Assembly: GCA_015680685.1 (NCBI GenBank)
Contig: MNCI01017890.1
Span: 178,757 to 242,756 of the forward strand
DNA: 64,000 bases
Direction: 5' to 3'
From: Gnetum montanum
Taxonomy: Eukaryota; Streptophyta; Gnetopsida; Gnetales; Gnetaceae
In this document: in pieces, positions 1 through 11,640 of the stretch
How positions within the stretch are numbered: position 1 is the stretch's first letter
Layout of the letters: each line of letters opens with the position of its first letter
The notes under the pieces: generated by a model
The model's database searches: none
What the model saw: only the letters and a program-made list of their open reading frames with translations
Told to the model about the DNA's origin: nothing
Program-made: the position numbers and the translations under genes

Positions 1-1460
1 AATAAAGTCGATCCTTGCAAATTTCTGATGCTATATAATTAGATCATATGCATTTTATATCCACGTAAAATTTGCTACTGGCTTCCTTGGAAAAATGATG
101 TTCGCTAGAAAAAGAAATTTGAATACGGTGGTGGTTAGTTGGCGCCGTTAAGAATGCCTTTGAATGTGAAGGCTGAATGTGAAGGCGCCAGGCTTGGAAC
201 TGCCCAATTTCTACAAATAGTTTCAAATTATTTTGCCTTGTGCCGATCTCAGCCAGAACCGTATATCAACCACCACCATAAAACAAGGTCCTGCCGTTGC
301 GTTCGGTAATGTTTTTGTGTGGTGTTAAGTTGCTGTCGCCATGTGCCATCTCTGAGAGTGCCCTAGTATATGAAGGCCAGGATGCTGGAACCCAGCAACT
401 TGTTGATGTTGAATCCTCCAGTGGCTCCACTGATGTCTCTGTATGAGAATCAATTTTCATAGTTCTTGGGATCCAAATGAGTGTTTGTCACGGATGTGCA
501 AGAAGGTAGTAGCTATACCTATTTTCCATAGAGCTTTGAATTTTTAGTGTGAATCATCTTACCAATTTCTATTAGAAATTAATGTCAGGGGTGATTGAAA
601 TTTGTAGAGGAACACCTAGAAGTTGAGGAGAGCCTGCGCCTTTTTAAGTGGAGGAAGAAGAGCGAGGGCTAGAGATTTTTTTAGATAAATGCACGCCTAT
701 TGCTGCTCAGGGGTGCTGTGAGAAACTACACTTAGAGAGGGAATGCCTGAACCACACGTACCAGAAGGCTCGGCTTCATTGCCAAACAATAAATCGTGGC
801 ATTGGCCCATATTCTATGCAACCTGTGTACACGACACCGCCGCTTCTGCCGCGTCCCCAACTTTAAACGCATTACGACCAAGTTCCCTGTTGCGTATTTT
901 CTGAAAAATTCTAAAAAAAAATGCATTATCAAGCACAGCGAGGTCGAGCTGGAGTGCCCATACGGCCTTTCTAGAGAGAATGCAGAGTGACTCCATGTTT
1001 AGGGCTCAGCTCTCACGGAGGCCACGTTCTACGATTCGGTCCAGAACGACGGCCATGTCGGCCACTGCAGCGCAATTGTGTTACACTTCGAAGGTGGGAT
1101 CCACCATGGGTGATATGTTGGAGTAGATGGAGAGAGTGCCTTTGTTTGGATGGCTGCGGTGAGATTGCACCACATGCACTATCACCACCGCCATGACACG
1201 TGTCTGTTGAGTTGCACCTGCACTGTGCCATCATCGTTGTTATTTTTGAGGTGATGTGCAAACTTCATGTGTTGAAGGGCCACCAACCATCCACTCTCTC
1301 TCTTGTGTCGTGTGGAATTCCAATTTTTCTACAATTTTTTGGACCTGTCTTTGCTGGAAAACCCAAGGTGCTCAAGTATTTGGATATGGAAGATAGAACA
1401 TTGAAGAAAAGCCAGACAGAAATGGAGAAAAAAAATACGGACTCCTAGGTAGCCAATAGA
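1..1460. other. No convincing gene
   Basis: I see only short open frames on both strands (longest about 80 codons) with no recognisable domain. The stretch 640-1200 has a higher GC content than the retroelement DNA to the right and could be old host genic or flanking sequence, but I find no start, splice or domain evidence that supports a gene. Confidence 0.5.
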
Positions 1461-1463
1461 AGA

Positions 1464-1815
1464 TTGCTGCAACCTAGGCCTTCCTTAGAGACTGATGAGG
1501 GTTGTATCAACAATAATTTTGATGTGTTTATTTGTTACAGAGGCTTGATACAAAGAATACGTTGGCTCATTATTTGTATAACGTTTTATCCCTTATTGTA
1601 TAACGTTTTATCCCTTATAGGTGTTAAGGTGTTTCTCGATCAGGCAGAGTTGCAGAGTGGGGAGACCTTAACAAAGGACATTAAACAAGCCCTTGCCTTG
1701 CATGTTCTCATATACATCTTTGCATATTTTCTAGTGGATTTGCAAAGTCTCCTTGGTGTCTTAGAGAATTGGTGATGATGCTGTACAAACATGGATTGAC
1801 TACTGTTCCATGAAA
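1464..1815 (+). pseudogene. TIR-domain (TNL-type resistance gene) fragment, broken
   Basis: This is a relic of the N-terminal TIR domain of a plant TIR-NBS-LRR immune receptor. Visible landmarks in order are FDVFICYRG (near 1517), GVKVFLDQAELQSGE (near 1620) and SPWCLRELVMML (near 1748). These correspond to the TIR core motifs DVF..HRG, G..VFLD...L..G and the (S)WCL.EL block. The frame is broken at least three times. A one-base loss lies just after the RG motif. A perfect 22-bp tandem duplication (1574-1595, 1596-1617) then shifts the frame back. The WCL block sits in a different frame from the VFLD block. A stop follows at 1813-1815, and no NBS or LRR sequence is seen downstream. TIRs act as NAD-cleaving signalling domains in intact receptors; this copy cannot encode one. 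Retroelement sequence begins about 100 bp further right. Confidence 0.8.
1574..1617 (+). repeat. 22-bp perfect tandem duplication inside TIR relic
   Basis: Two adjacent identical copies (1574-1595 and 1596-1617) begin TTGTATAACG. Taking one copy away would leave a continuous TIR reading through this stretch, so the duplication arose within coding sequence. Confidence 0.95.
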
Positions 1816-1920
1816 TGGCCGAAATGTGCCAACACATACGTGACAAAACTAACACTAGTCCAAGTGAGAAGATAGCGAACTGCGATCAAAGCATAACAAT
1901 CTAGATGCTACAACTAGTCC

Positions 1921-2000
1921 CATCCATGGAATTCAACTGGATCATGCGTGAACACTTGTGATTTTTATCGTTGATCATAGGGGTACCTCATCACTCATAA
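1921..2000 (+). mobile_element. Truncated 3' end of an Athila/Tat-like LTR (element E stub)
   Basis: The last 80 bases match the terminal part of the LTRs of A, B1 and B2: a GGATCATGCGTGAAC-like block, then GGGGTACCTC and a CTCAT(C)A end. The terminal CA reads AA (1999-2000). Sequence homologous to element D begins directly at 2001, so this looks like an LTR end once inserted in D whose remaining body has been deleted. No target duplication can be tested. Confidence 0.65.
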
Positions 2001-2212
2001 ATTTCTTAAAATAATAATAGAGCATATAATTCTAAATAAAATTGATAATTGTAAAAATATATAGTAGTACAACATGTGTTTAAATATAAAAATAAATTCC
2101 AAGAATCCCAATACATGAAGCATAATATAAGAATAGTCTAATACATGTCCAATCTACATCAAAATATGAAATGTAGTAAATAGTTTAATGATTGGAAAAT
2201 AAGTATACAAAG
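2001..2212 (-). mobile_element. Element D left (3') LTR, piece 1
   Basis: This stretch is homologous to 51015-51220, which is part of the right LTR of D. Shared blocks include AGTAGTACAACAT, GATAGTCTAATACATGTC-like sequence and ATACAAAG. Piece 1 is cut on the left at the E stub and on the right by insertion of element C at 2213. Confidence 0.7.
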
Positions 2213-3088
2213 TAATGAAGTGTTAATAAGACAACTACATCGATGCATGCCCATTGATGTAGCCCCATCAATGCATCTTAGAATGTGTTGGCATATGTGC
2301 ATTGATGCTAAGCCACTTATTACCTATATAAGTATGCATACTAGCCACATTTATGACACTGTTTGATCAATTTCTTAGCCAAAATCTTATAGTTTCTTTT
2401 CATAGAACTTAGCAAACATTTCCCTATGATTTCCTACAACATGGATTGAATTGATTATACAGAATTTTACTTGAGCATAATATGTACATGGATACAGTTG
2501 CATGAACGGTTATAAAATTGAGATTTCTTTTATCCATTGCAACACTTGGAATAGTTTAAGTTTATTTTCCATCATTTTACTTTAAATTTAGTTTACTTCT
2601 TTGTTCTTAAATATTTAATATTCTAATATATTAGTAAGATGAGCATGACCACTTCAAGCATAATATACTAATGCTTGGTAATCCCAGTAGTAAATACTTG
2701 CTATGCCCAGTAATAGACACTTGGTAACCTAGTAGTGTTAGTATACATTTAGGATATGTATGAAAAGTGGGAACATATACTCCATATTTAGGATAGTTAG
2801 TTAATTAATTAGTAAAATTAAATATTCAACTCTTCCTTTAATTAAACATTTTATAGATGAAGAAAATAATAAAAATATAAAAATAAATATATTACACCTC
2901 AATCACACATAGCCATATGAAATAATTAACACAAGTGTTGATTGGGAAGATAATAAGTAGTAATCATGTCTTTCACCATCTAAGGATATAGGCCACTTAA
3001 ATAAACATAGTCAATGGAATTTGATTGGATCGTGTGTACATGCTAACAATTCATATGCTTAGGTATAGGAAATACATGTTGCTGATCA
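2213..3088 (+). repeat. Element C 5' LTR
   Basis: The start (TAATGAAGTGTTAATAAG) aligns to the A LTR start TGATGAAGTGTCATTAAG, with TG changed to TA. The end CTGATCA is followed by TTGG of the primer binding site. A TATA box CTATATAAG lies at 2324-2332, preceded by a cluster of short palindromic blocks such as ATCGATGCATGC. The length is 876 bp against 901 bp in A. Confidence 0.75.
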
Positions 3089-3089
3089 T

Positions 3090-3106
3090 TGGTATCATTG
3101 TTGAAA
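3090..3106 (+). promoter_or_regulatory. Element C primer binding site (tRNA-Asp-like, decayed)
   Basis: TGGTATCATTGTTGAAA follows the LTR end after one base. It resembles the complement of the plant tRNA-Asp 3' end used by Athila elements, altered only by transitions. Confidence 0.55.
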
Positions 3107-3198
3107 TCATGAAAAGTTATTGTAGATATATCATGCATCATCTTTAAGAAAAATAATAATAATATTTCATTAATGCACACTATAGAAGATTGAACTAA

Positions 3199-5500
3199 TA
3201 TATCTTCTTTTCAAAGGATTGATTCACCACCTACTGATGACTCTAATCAAAAACATGATAGACATAGAAGGAATGCTAGTGAGATATCTCAACAACTAAA
3301 GGTTGTCTATGTACAATTGAACCCCTATTATTAAGACTTCACCTTCATCTTCCATCAAGATGAACAAATATGCTAGAGATATTTAGAGGGTAAGATTTTA
3401 TTGCCTTCCAATTGTTCTATTTCTTTAATGTTCATGGTAGCTCTCATGAAGTTGGGACTTGAACTAGCAACCTTAGATTACCAAGTAAATGAGCACCTCT
3501 CCAAAGACTATCAATCCATAGAGGCCCAACTCAGATAAGATAAACTCATGAAGGCATGCCATGAAGCCTTCAAGGGCTAAAAGATCTTGATCATACTATT
3601 TTCACACTTCTAGATGGAGGTTTCAAAATTTTCATCAAGCTAATCTCAACACCAAGGTTCTCCTCCCTTCAGTGAGGATGGCATGACTCATCAATGATTA
3701 TGTTCAACCTTGGCAAGTAATCAAGGTAAGGGAAGAATTGGTTCTAGGACTAGGAAAACCTCAAGGCCAAGGTCTCCTAGTCATTCATCAAGAGAACAAC
3801 CAAGGTATTAAAGAAGAAGGGCAAGCTAATATCACTAATATCACTTTCATATTCCTCCATCTTCACAATCCTTCTTATCATCAAACTCTAACTAGAGGGA
3901 ATGTGATTAAGAGTAAAGGAGAAATGATCAAGGTTGAGATGGAGATGACAGAAGGTCCCATTGTAAAGATGGGAGGAGAGAGAATAGACAAAAAGAAGAA
4001 GAAGAGGAGCATCATCAAAAAAGAAAGCATAGTATACCACATCATAGGAGACATGGTCATGACATGAGCCATCATGAATATAATGACTATGATGAGCTAC
4101 TACTTGCTACAAGAATCATGATGAATATTTTAGAGGTAGTTCATATTTCTATAGGTATCATTGGAATAGCCAAATCAAATAGCTTGATATGAACAACATT
4201 CCTAATTTTGAGGAAGGTTATAATGCTAATCCACAACATTATTTGCAATCCTTCCATGATGCATGTGCCTTATATAATATTGAGAAGGAGTGGTAGAAAC
4301 TCAAACTAATCCCCAAGACACTTATCAAAGAAGCTAAAAGTTGGTATTAGTCCTTGGAGCCAAAATCTATACATAGATGGAGTACAATGATGGAATTATT
4401 TAATGATAAATATCAAACATACTCTAGGATGTGCAACATGAGAAAATAAATCCAAGGGTGGAAACAAGGTAAGCATGAATCCCTTGATGCAACCTTAAGT
4501 AGGTATTACTCTCTTTTGCAATGATGCCTAGGCCATGATTTGTTGCAAAGGTAATAGCTTCGCCATGTGGTAGATGGACTTAGAAACAAAACCAAAGAGA
4601 ATTTTAGGATTTATGACTAAGGTAGATTGTCAAAAATAAAGGTCCATTAAATCTAAAGGCTTATTGATCAAGTGGCTAAGGAAGAAGAAGAACTTAAAAA
4701 GTATAGAAGAGTACAATAGAGATCACTTCATTTACAAAAAGGGAGGTACACCTCTACAATCCTAATAAGGAAGCATCACTGGATGAAGTGGTATAAAGGA
4801 AAACCTTAGTGGTCTAAAAATCTTTCACAAAGATATTGGTCAAGGTGGACAAAATGTGGAACTCCTTGGATGAAAAGTTCCAAACTTCTCTAAAGGTTTT
4901 GGAGGAGAAAATGGAGTAGGGAAATCAAGATAATGACTACTATCAATGGAAAGGTAAGGTTATAATGATTGATGAGGTTGTAGATTATGAAATAAAGGAA
5001 GAAGGATGTGACATATGCTAATATGAACATCCTAAAGGATGTTTTCCTGTACTATCATATTTGCAAGAATCTGGGATTTATGCCTTGAATCTAAAATTTG
5101 CAAAAAGGAAACCACCCAAGATATTGTCTTATCCTTTTTGCAATAGTTCCACCAACAACAATATTATTCGAGTGGATTGCCACCTTAGCCTTAAAACCAT
5201 TATCATCAATAAAAAAGCCCACAGTTGTGGGAGATGCCACTGCCAACATAGCAATATCCTTATAGTTAACCGGACTCATACAAATATTATGTTTAACAAC
5301 TTGTATCTCCTATAAGCATTGCAAGCCATGCTTCTTTTTCCCATCACTATTATTTCCCTAAATATCATAGAAAAGCTACTCTACAAGTTAAATTTCCTTC
5401 CACCTACACTCCTTGAGATCCATCATAATACTCTACATCTCACAATTGTACTTCTTTGTCACTTGCACCATCAATGCAAGATGAAATTTCATTGTGGCCT
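3199..5500 (+). pseudogene. Element C gag relic
   Basis: Degraded Gag of an Athila/Tat-like element. The start region (about 3199) aligns with the MSS-starting N-termini of the A and B Gags, but its start codon reads ATA. A basic, serine-poor stretch occupies 3740-4060. The capsid-like part begins MNNIPNFEEGYNANPQ at 4192 and runs to about 4700, including the EAKSWY and LFNDKYQTYSR blocks of the retrotransposon Gag family. A zinc knuckle CDIC-stop-YEHPKGCF lies at 5008-5046. Many stops appear where the A and B copies have Gln, Trp or Arg, which fits decay by transitions. It is non-functional. Confidence 0.75.
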
Positions 5501-5799
5501 TAGTAATGTAATGTCACATGGGCTATGAACTTATAGCTAGATTACAATTTGAGTGGTTTTGAGCATAAGCCTTGGAAAGGGGCTTTCTTTAGGCCTAATA
5601 GTTCATCTAAACCCCCACAAGAATCTGTAGCTACTCATCCTTTACAAACTTCTTTAGAAATCATAAATGAGCTACCTTTAAATCAAAGGTCCTAAAATGT
5701 GCATACTGTCATGTTAACTCATGTATTTATAGACAAGATTAAGGTAGGACACATTTCTAGGAAAAGATATAATTTTGGAAGTCCCCTAATCTACTTACA

Positions 5800-8556
5800 G
5801 ATTATAAAAAATGATCCATGTAAAGCTCTACTAGACTTAGGTTCTGAGGTGAATTTAATTTGCTAAGAAATGTAGAAAACTTGGAACCCACCTCTACTAA
5901 AGAAATTTAACATCAAGCTAGAGCTTACTATTAAAACCATCACTTTTTGTAGATGGTCTTATCTTGTGGATTTCCTAGTAATTCATATGAATAATTGTAA
6001 GGAAGATTTTCGATTTATCATGACAAGGGCTTAGCTAAGCATAATTGATGTTAAGCTAGGGATTAGAGACCTCTCCTTGGAAATCTCCAAGGAAATAACT
6101 TTGAAAAAGTTAAGAAGAATAGGATTCCATGCATCATGTACAATGATACAAGGTTTCATTACGTGCAAAAAATATGAGTTGTAAAGAGCACATCCATCAC
6201 AACATGCAAGAAGTGTGATAAAATGTCAAATGTTCAAAGGTGTTTATATGGAGTAGCTACAAAATAAGAGGGTACCTAGTGGCTAACAACAAATTATAGC
6301 TCCAGTTCAATAATGTGCATGGAACTAGTTGAACTCCTCACAAGTGCTTATATCGATAAGATGAGTAAAATGGAGTAAATTCAGGATTGACTTTTCCACA
6401 CAAAAGTAGAAATGAATTAGGGAGAGTTGTAAATCCCTAACAATTTTTAACAAAAACCTGTTGAATTTAAATTTTTACTAGCAACTCTAAAATATGTAGT
6501 TCTTGATAATTGCAAGTTGTTTATCATCAATGCTAACCTCACCAAGGAACAAAAGGAAAAGTTGCTAAAAGTAGTAAACAAATGACTAATATCATTTTCT
6601 TGGTCATATGATGAATTAATTAGAATAGATCCATACAAATTCCATCATAAGATCTATAGAAACTCCACCATCAAACCAAAGAGGTAGTTGCAAAGGAGGT
6701 TGAATCCAAAATTAAAACAAGTTGTAAAAATGAAGCTAAAAACTTCTTAATGAAAGATTCATCTATTCTATGGCAAATAATTAGTGGGTAAGTCCACTTG
6801 TTATTGTACCAAAGAAAGGAGGATAATGAAGGGTCTATATAGATTTTAAGTTGTTGAACATGGCCACATTCAAAGATCATTTTCCAGTGGCATTTATGAA
6901 CCAAGTGTTGGATACAATTATAAGGCATAAATATTACAACTTTTTGAATGGGTATAATGGGTACAACCAAATCCAAATTACATTAGAAAACCATGTCAAT
7001 ACAACTTTTACAAGTCACTGGGGGAATTTTACATATAGAAAGATGTCCTTTGGTCTTTGTAATGCTCTTGCAACTTTACAATGCCTAGTCCTAAGCATCT
7101 TTCAATAGAAAATGGGTAGTAATTTGAAAGTATTCATGGATGACTTCTCCACCTATGGCACTAATTTTGAATAGGCATTAGACCGTCATGAGCAAGTACT
7201 AAAACAATGTGTAGAGAAAAACTTGTACCTCAATTGGTAGATGAGCCATTTGATGGTTCAAGATGGCATTATCTTGGGGCATAGGATTTTAGGGAAAGAA
7301 ATTAAGATGAATCCTAAAAAGGTAAGGATCATCCAAGGAATAACTAGACAACCTCAAACTATTAAAGATATGAGTTCATTCCTTGGTCATACTAGTTACT
7401 ATAGGTACTTCATTGGAAATTTCTCTAAAATCACCAAGCTACTAGTAGAGCTTATCAATAATGATGTAGCTTTCAAATGAACCAAGGAATACGAATAGAC
7501 ATTCCAATACTTAAAGTAGAAGCTCATAGAAACTTTAATTCTATGCACTTCAGATCAGAGATGCATCTAAGTATGCTTTGGAAGTGGTACTTACATAAAT
7601 GAATGATCAAAAACATCCATATGATACCCATTGTGCAAGAAGAAGCATTGTGGGTGGGCACCTCAACTACATCACCACTAAAAAAGAACTCATGGCAGTG
7701 GTGTATTCTTTAGAAAACTTTAGGCACCATGTGCTTAGATACCTAATTTTTATGCATAAAACCATAGTGTAATCCACTTCTTGATGAATAAGCTAATGGT
7801 AAGCCCTTGTGTTATAAGATGATTAGTGATTTTACAAGAATTTGATCTTACCATGATGCATAGAAAAGAAACCAAGAATGTAGTTGCAGATCATTTGTCT
7901 TAGTTAAGATGGGATAGCAATGATGATGAAGATCATTTATATAATCAATTTTCAAATGAACTCCTCTTTGCTAAGGTCACTAATGTTCATGCACAAAAGG
8001 TCACAAATTGGTATGATGAGTTTCTTTCATATCTACTCACAGAGGAGACTCCCATTGAATGAGATAATAGGAAGAAACAATAATTTCTTTACTAGGTTAA
8101 ACATTACATGGAGCTCAAGGAAAACTTCTACAAGGTTTGTGTTGATGGCATCATACAATGGTGTGTACTTGATGCAAATCAATTAAGAGTTCTCCAAGAT
8201 TCTCATGTGGGTCCTTTTGTGGAAAACTATGTAGGAAGAAGGGTAGAAATAAATATCCTACTGGCAAGATACTTTTGGAAATCAATCTTTAGGGATGCTC
8301 ACCATTTCTCTTATTCATGTGAGAGGTGTTGATGAGATGGAGGAATGATAATCCAAATGAAAGAACCCAAATAGTGGATTTAACCACTAGAGCCCTTTAA
8401 TCTTTGAAAAATTAACTTCTTGGGATCCATCACTCCCATGTCTAATAGGAAAGTCTACATTATTGTTGCCATTAACTACTGTACTAACTAGGTTGAAGCT
8501 GTATCCATATATGATTGTACATCTATCATTGCAGCTCAATTTTTTCAATAATGCAT
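5800..8556 (+). pseudogene. Element C pol relic, first part (protease, RT, RNase H, integrase N-terminus)
   Basis: Protease: CKALLDLGSEVNLI at about 5822, where the D(T/S)G triad reads DLG, followed by a FIMTRA-like flap region near 6017. RT: NPKLKQVVK near 6700, the YNGYNQIQI block near 6953, FGLCNA near 7050 and an intact catalytic box FMDD at 7130-7141. Connection and RNase H: SFLGHTSYYRYF at 7376, FLMNK..VSP and EFDLTMM..K near 7790-7870. Integrase zinc-binding HHCC region at 8100-8340 (SCERC). The core start has INFLG near 8415, where the usual catalytic Asp reads Asn. Numerous stops and frame breaks make it inactive. Element A interrupts the reading at 8557. Confidence 0.85.
8552..8556 (+). 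repeat. Left target-site duplication of element A (TGCAT)
   Basis: TGCAT immediately precedes the A LTR and is repeated at 21320-21324. This is the 5-bp duplication expected for a gypsy integrase. Confidence 0.95.
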
Positions 8557-9457
8557 TGATGAAATGTCATTAAGTCAATGTGTTGACTGGGCCACATATA
8601 CGCGGCTGCGTCAACGTGGGCCCGTCGATGTAGCCTTCCTACGTTGATGTGGCCCCGTTTACACAACCGCCTATCCCAGCCTATAAATAAGAGGGCCTTC
8701 CACCTCATTTATGCACCTTTTGAGTAGTTGCAGTGAAGCTCTTGCAGTTTGTTCCTGTAGGAGATAGAATATTTACCAAGTGCCTGCAGCAGGTGTAAGA
8801 AAAGTGATCGGCTCTTTATTTGAGCGTTGATGTATCTGAGCCCATTGGTGTGATGGAAATAAAGATGAACTATTCAAGCATTCCTTGCAGCATTTGGACT
8901 TAGCTATTTTTATGCATTCAATAGTTTAATATGTTTATGCTTTATTAGTTACTTGTTAATTACTTAAGTTTCCATTATTGTTATCTTAATCGCTATTGCT
9001 TATCTGTAGTTCGTGAAGGCCATAAGTACGACCATCTCGAACGTAAATCAGACACTTGGTAAGCCTAGTGACGCTTAACGTCTAGTAACCCAGAAGTGTT
9101 AGGAGATGCTTAGAACGTGCTCGGAAGATGGGACCAGATACTATGCTAGGAATAGTTAGAATATAAGCTAGGATAATTATAGATTAGATAATAGTTTATT
9201 CCTTACTTTTTATACATTAATTAGCTGCCAAAAGATAATTAAAAAGCTATAAAAAATCATTAGCCTTAGTCTCACTTAATCATCGTAAACAGAACCTCAC
9301 AAGTGAGATTAGGATGACAATGACCATTCTAACCCAAGGTTTCATTGGTTAGAGTCTGGTGTATGTTATGTGCTTACAGTCTGCGGATTTTGACCAAGTC
9401 GCATGTGAACGCTCGTGATTCGTATGGTTGGGCATAGGGGTACCTAGCTGCTCATCA
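8557..9457 (+). repeat. Element A 5' LTR
   Basis: It starts TGATGAAATGTC and ends CTCATCA. The TATA box TATAAATA is at 8682-8689, about 125 bp from the LTR start. Between them lies a CG-rich palindromic cluster (CGCGGCTGCGTCAACG, GTCGATG, CGTTGATG). The copy at 20419-21319 has the same length. Confidence 0.93.
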
Positions 9458-9458
9458 T

Positions 9459-9475
9459 TGGCATCATTGTTGGGA
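9459..9475 (+). promoter_or_regulatory. Element A primer binding site
   Basis: TGGCATCATTGTTGGGA starts two bases after the LTR. Against the complement of the plant tRNA-Asp(GUC) 3' end (TGGCGCCGTTGCCGGGG, from established knowledge) it differs at six positions, all transitions. Confidence 0.65.
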
Positions 9476-9622
9476 CTGTTAGTCTTTCATGCATCATCTA
9501 ACCTTAGTGAAATTATCATTCAAGTCATTGGAATGGACCTAGGATAGAAACATTAATGCACGCTAGGCAAATTAAAGTAAATATTAAGGTACATCAATTA
9601 CATGGACCATCTAACATCCAAC

Positions 9623-11640
9623 ATGTCTTCTCACAGGAGAGAGGTATTTGAACCACCGGTGCCACAAGAATGTTAGGTGATGTACAAACATCCCAATGAA
9701 TATGTCCCTGATTTCACATTCATCCTACATTAGGATGAGCATCTGCGATGGCAAGACATGGAGGGTAGCATCATGCTACTGCCCGACCAATCAACTCCTG
9801 CAATGCTATATCACAATCTAGGGAGATTGGGCATCTAGGATCGGGTGGCGAAGTATGTCATGGAGGACCATAACTACTGGGACTATCATTCCATGGAGGC
9901 TAAATGGACAAGAGACCAGTAGCAGGTGGAGAGATATGAACAACATAAGGGGAAACAATTCAGTAACCCCTTATTCTTACAAGGGCTGCAAGATGATGGG
10001 GATCCCGTCTTTCATGATACCCATTTGACTGAACTTCCCCTGGGATAGCAGTTCCTCTAGTCAATCATTCAAAACAAACCTCTAAGTAACCACGATCCTC
10101 AAGGGGATGGAGGGTCATGTAGCAAGGCTGGGTAGGATGATCGAGGTCACCATCAGGGTAGATGGGGAGATCAACACCAGAGCAGTGGTGATGCCTCTCC
10201 TTCTTCTCTATCCTCTCCCTCTCCTTCGCCTTCATCCAGCTTAGGAGCTGAGCGTAACAGGGAAAGATGGGAGTGAAAGGATGGTGGTAAACAGGTTTGA
10301 AAGGGGCAACATGAGGAAGTGCGTGACCAATCGCGCAGTGCTCACCAACATGAAAGGAGGGGTAGTTGGAATCGTCACAGACATCATGGTCCCCAACAGG
10401 ACTATGATTCGAATGAGCCATTATTAGCTACTCAGAGAATGCTCCAGATTGTAGAGGTAGTTCAAATTCCTAGTAGGCACATAAAGGATACCTAGATCAA
10501 ATGTGTTGATATGAACAACATTCCTAGATTTGAAAGGGGATACAACTGTGATCCACAGACCCACCTGCAAGTGTTCCATGATGCCTGCACCCTACAAAAC
10601 ATTGACAATGATTGGCAAAGACTGAAGTTGTTCCCTCTCACACTTATCAAAGAAGCTGAAAGTGGGTACCGATCCTTGGAGCCAGAATCAATCAGAAGAT
10701 GGAGTATGATGCTTGAAATTTTCAATGACAAATATCAAACGTACTCTAGAGTGGCGAATCTGAGACGACAAATCCAAGGTTGGAAACAAGGGAATCATGA
10801 ACCCTTGGATGTTGCCATGAGCAGGTACTACTCATTGTTGCATCAGTGCCCTAGCCATGGTTACTCTCAGCGGGCACAACTTCGCCACATCATTAATGGG
10901 GTCCGTTTTGAAATGCGAAAGACCCTTGGCATGTACGCCAAGGGACAACTGTCGGAACTAAGGGCCCATCAATTGCAGCACCTCATTGAACAGGTGGCCA
11001 AGGAGGAAGGAGAACTTAGGAAAAAGGAGAGTGTAGAAGAATTCAATTGGGATCCTTCCCTCAGAAAAAGGAAGGTTTAATTTTGTGATGAGATGGATGA
11101 ATCACCACTAGAGGCATCGGTGAATCGAAAGAATTTTCCGTTACAAAAGTTTGCATCTGAAATATCGAAAAAGTTGGATAATATATGAGAATCTTTGGAT
11201 GAGAAATTCCAAAGTGTACTGAAAATTGCAGAAGAGTCTAGAGAACAAGGTAATGACCGTGATTGACGTAGGAAGAAGGAAGCTGAATATGCCCAACATA
11301 AGGGTAAGGGAAAAGTTGCTGTAGCAGAGCAAGTTGTATACTCTGACACTGAGGAGGATGATGAATGTGATATATGCCAATATGAACATCCTAAGGGATG
11401 TTGTCCTATGGTGTCACATCTTCAAGAGTCTGGGATGTACGTCTCAAACCCTCATTTGGCATAATGGCAAACACCCCGAAGGTTGCCTTATCCACAAGGC
11501 AATTCTAGGCAGTTCCACCAGCAGTAGCAAGGATATTATCTGAGTGGAACACCCCCACAATCGTATGAATAATTCCAACAGTGGTAGCAACCACAAGCAT
11601 GGGGGATTCCATCTCCAAGGTAGGAGTACCCTTACAAACA
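9623..11640 (+). pseudogene. Element A gag (capsid part still open at 10511-11080)
   Basis: Gag polyprotein of the retrotransposon. The likely start MSSHRREVFEPP at 9623 matches the MSS start of the B elements. An N-terminal block contains HPNEYVPDFTFILH (about 9686). A Ser/His/Arg/Gln-rich segment spans 10130-10430. The capsid-like retrotransposon Gag domain begins MNNIPRFERGYNC at 10511, with EAESGYRSLEPES, EIFNDKYQTYSR and a long charged helix ending KRKV at 11080. A zinc knuckle CDICQYEHPKGCC lies near 11369, followed by a Gln/Pro/Tyr-rich tail. Stops in the N-terminal block, such as after FILH, look like Gln codons turned into TAG. A frame break follows 11080. It packages RNA in intact elements; this copy is broken. 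Confidence 0.85.
11369..11407 (+). other. Element A atypical zinc knuckle CX2CX3HX3CC
   Basis: The codons read CDICQYEHPKGCC. The usual retroviral knuckle is CX2CX4HX4C; here the two inner spacings are three residues and the last Cys is doubled. The same spacing occurs in B1, B2 and C. Confidence 0.8.

Noticed and set aside
3738-4067. 109-codon plus-strand frame with a Lys/Arg-rich end
   Set aside because: It lies in the gag relic of element C, out of line with the capsid reading, and corresponds to the low-complexity segment before the capsid domain; it is not an independent gene.
10065-10421. 118-codon minus-strand frame rich in His and Pro
   Set aside because: It is the antisense shadow of the Ser/His/Arg-rich part of the element A gag; no domain and no minus-strand context.
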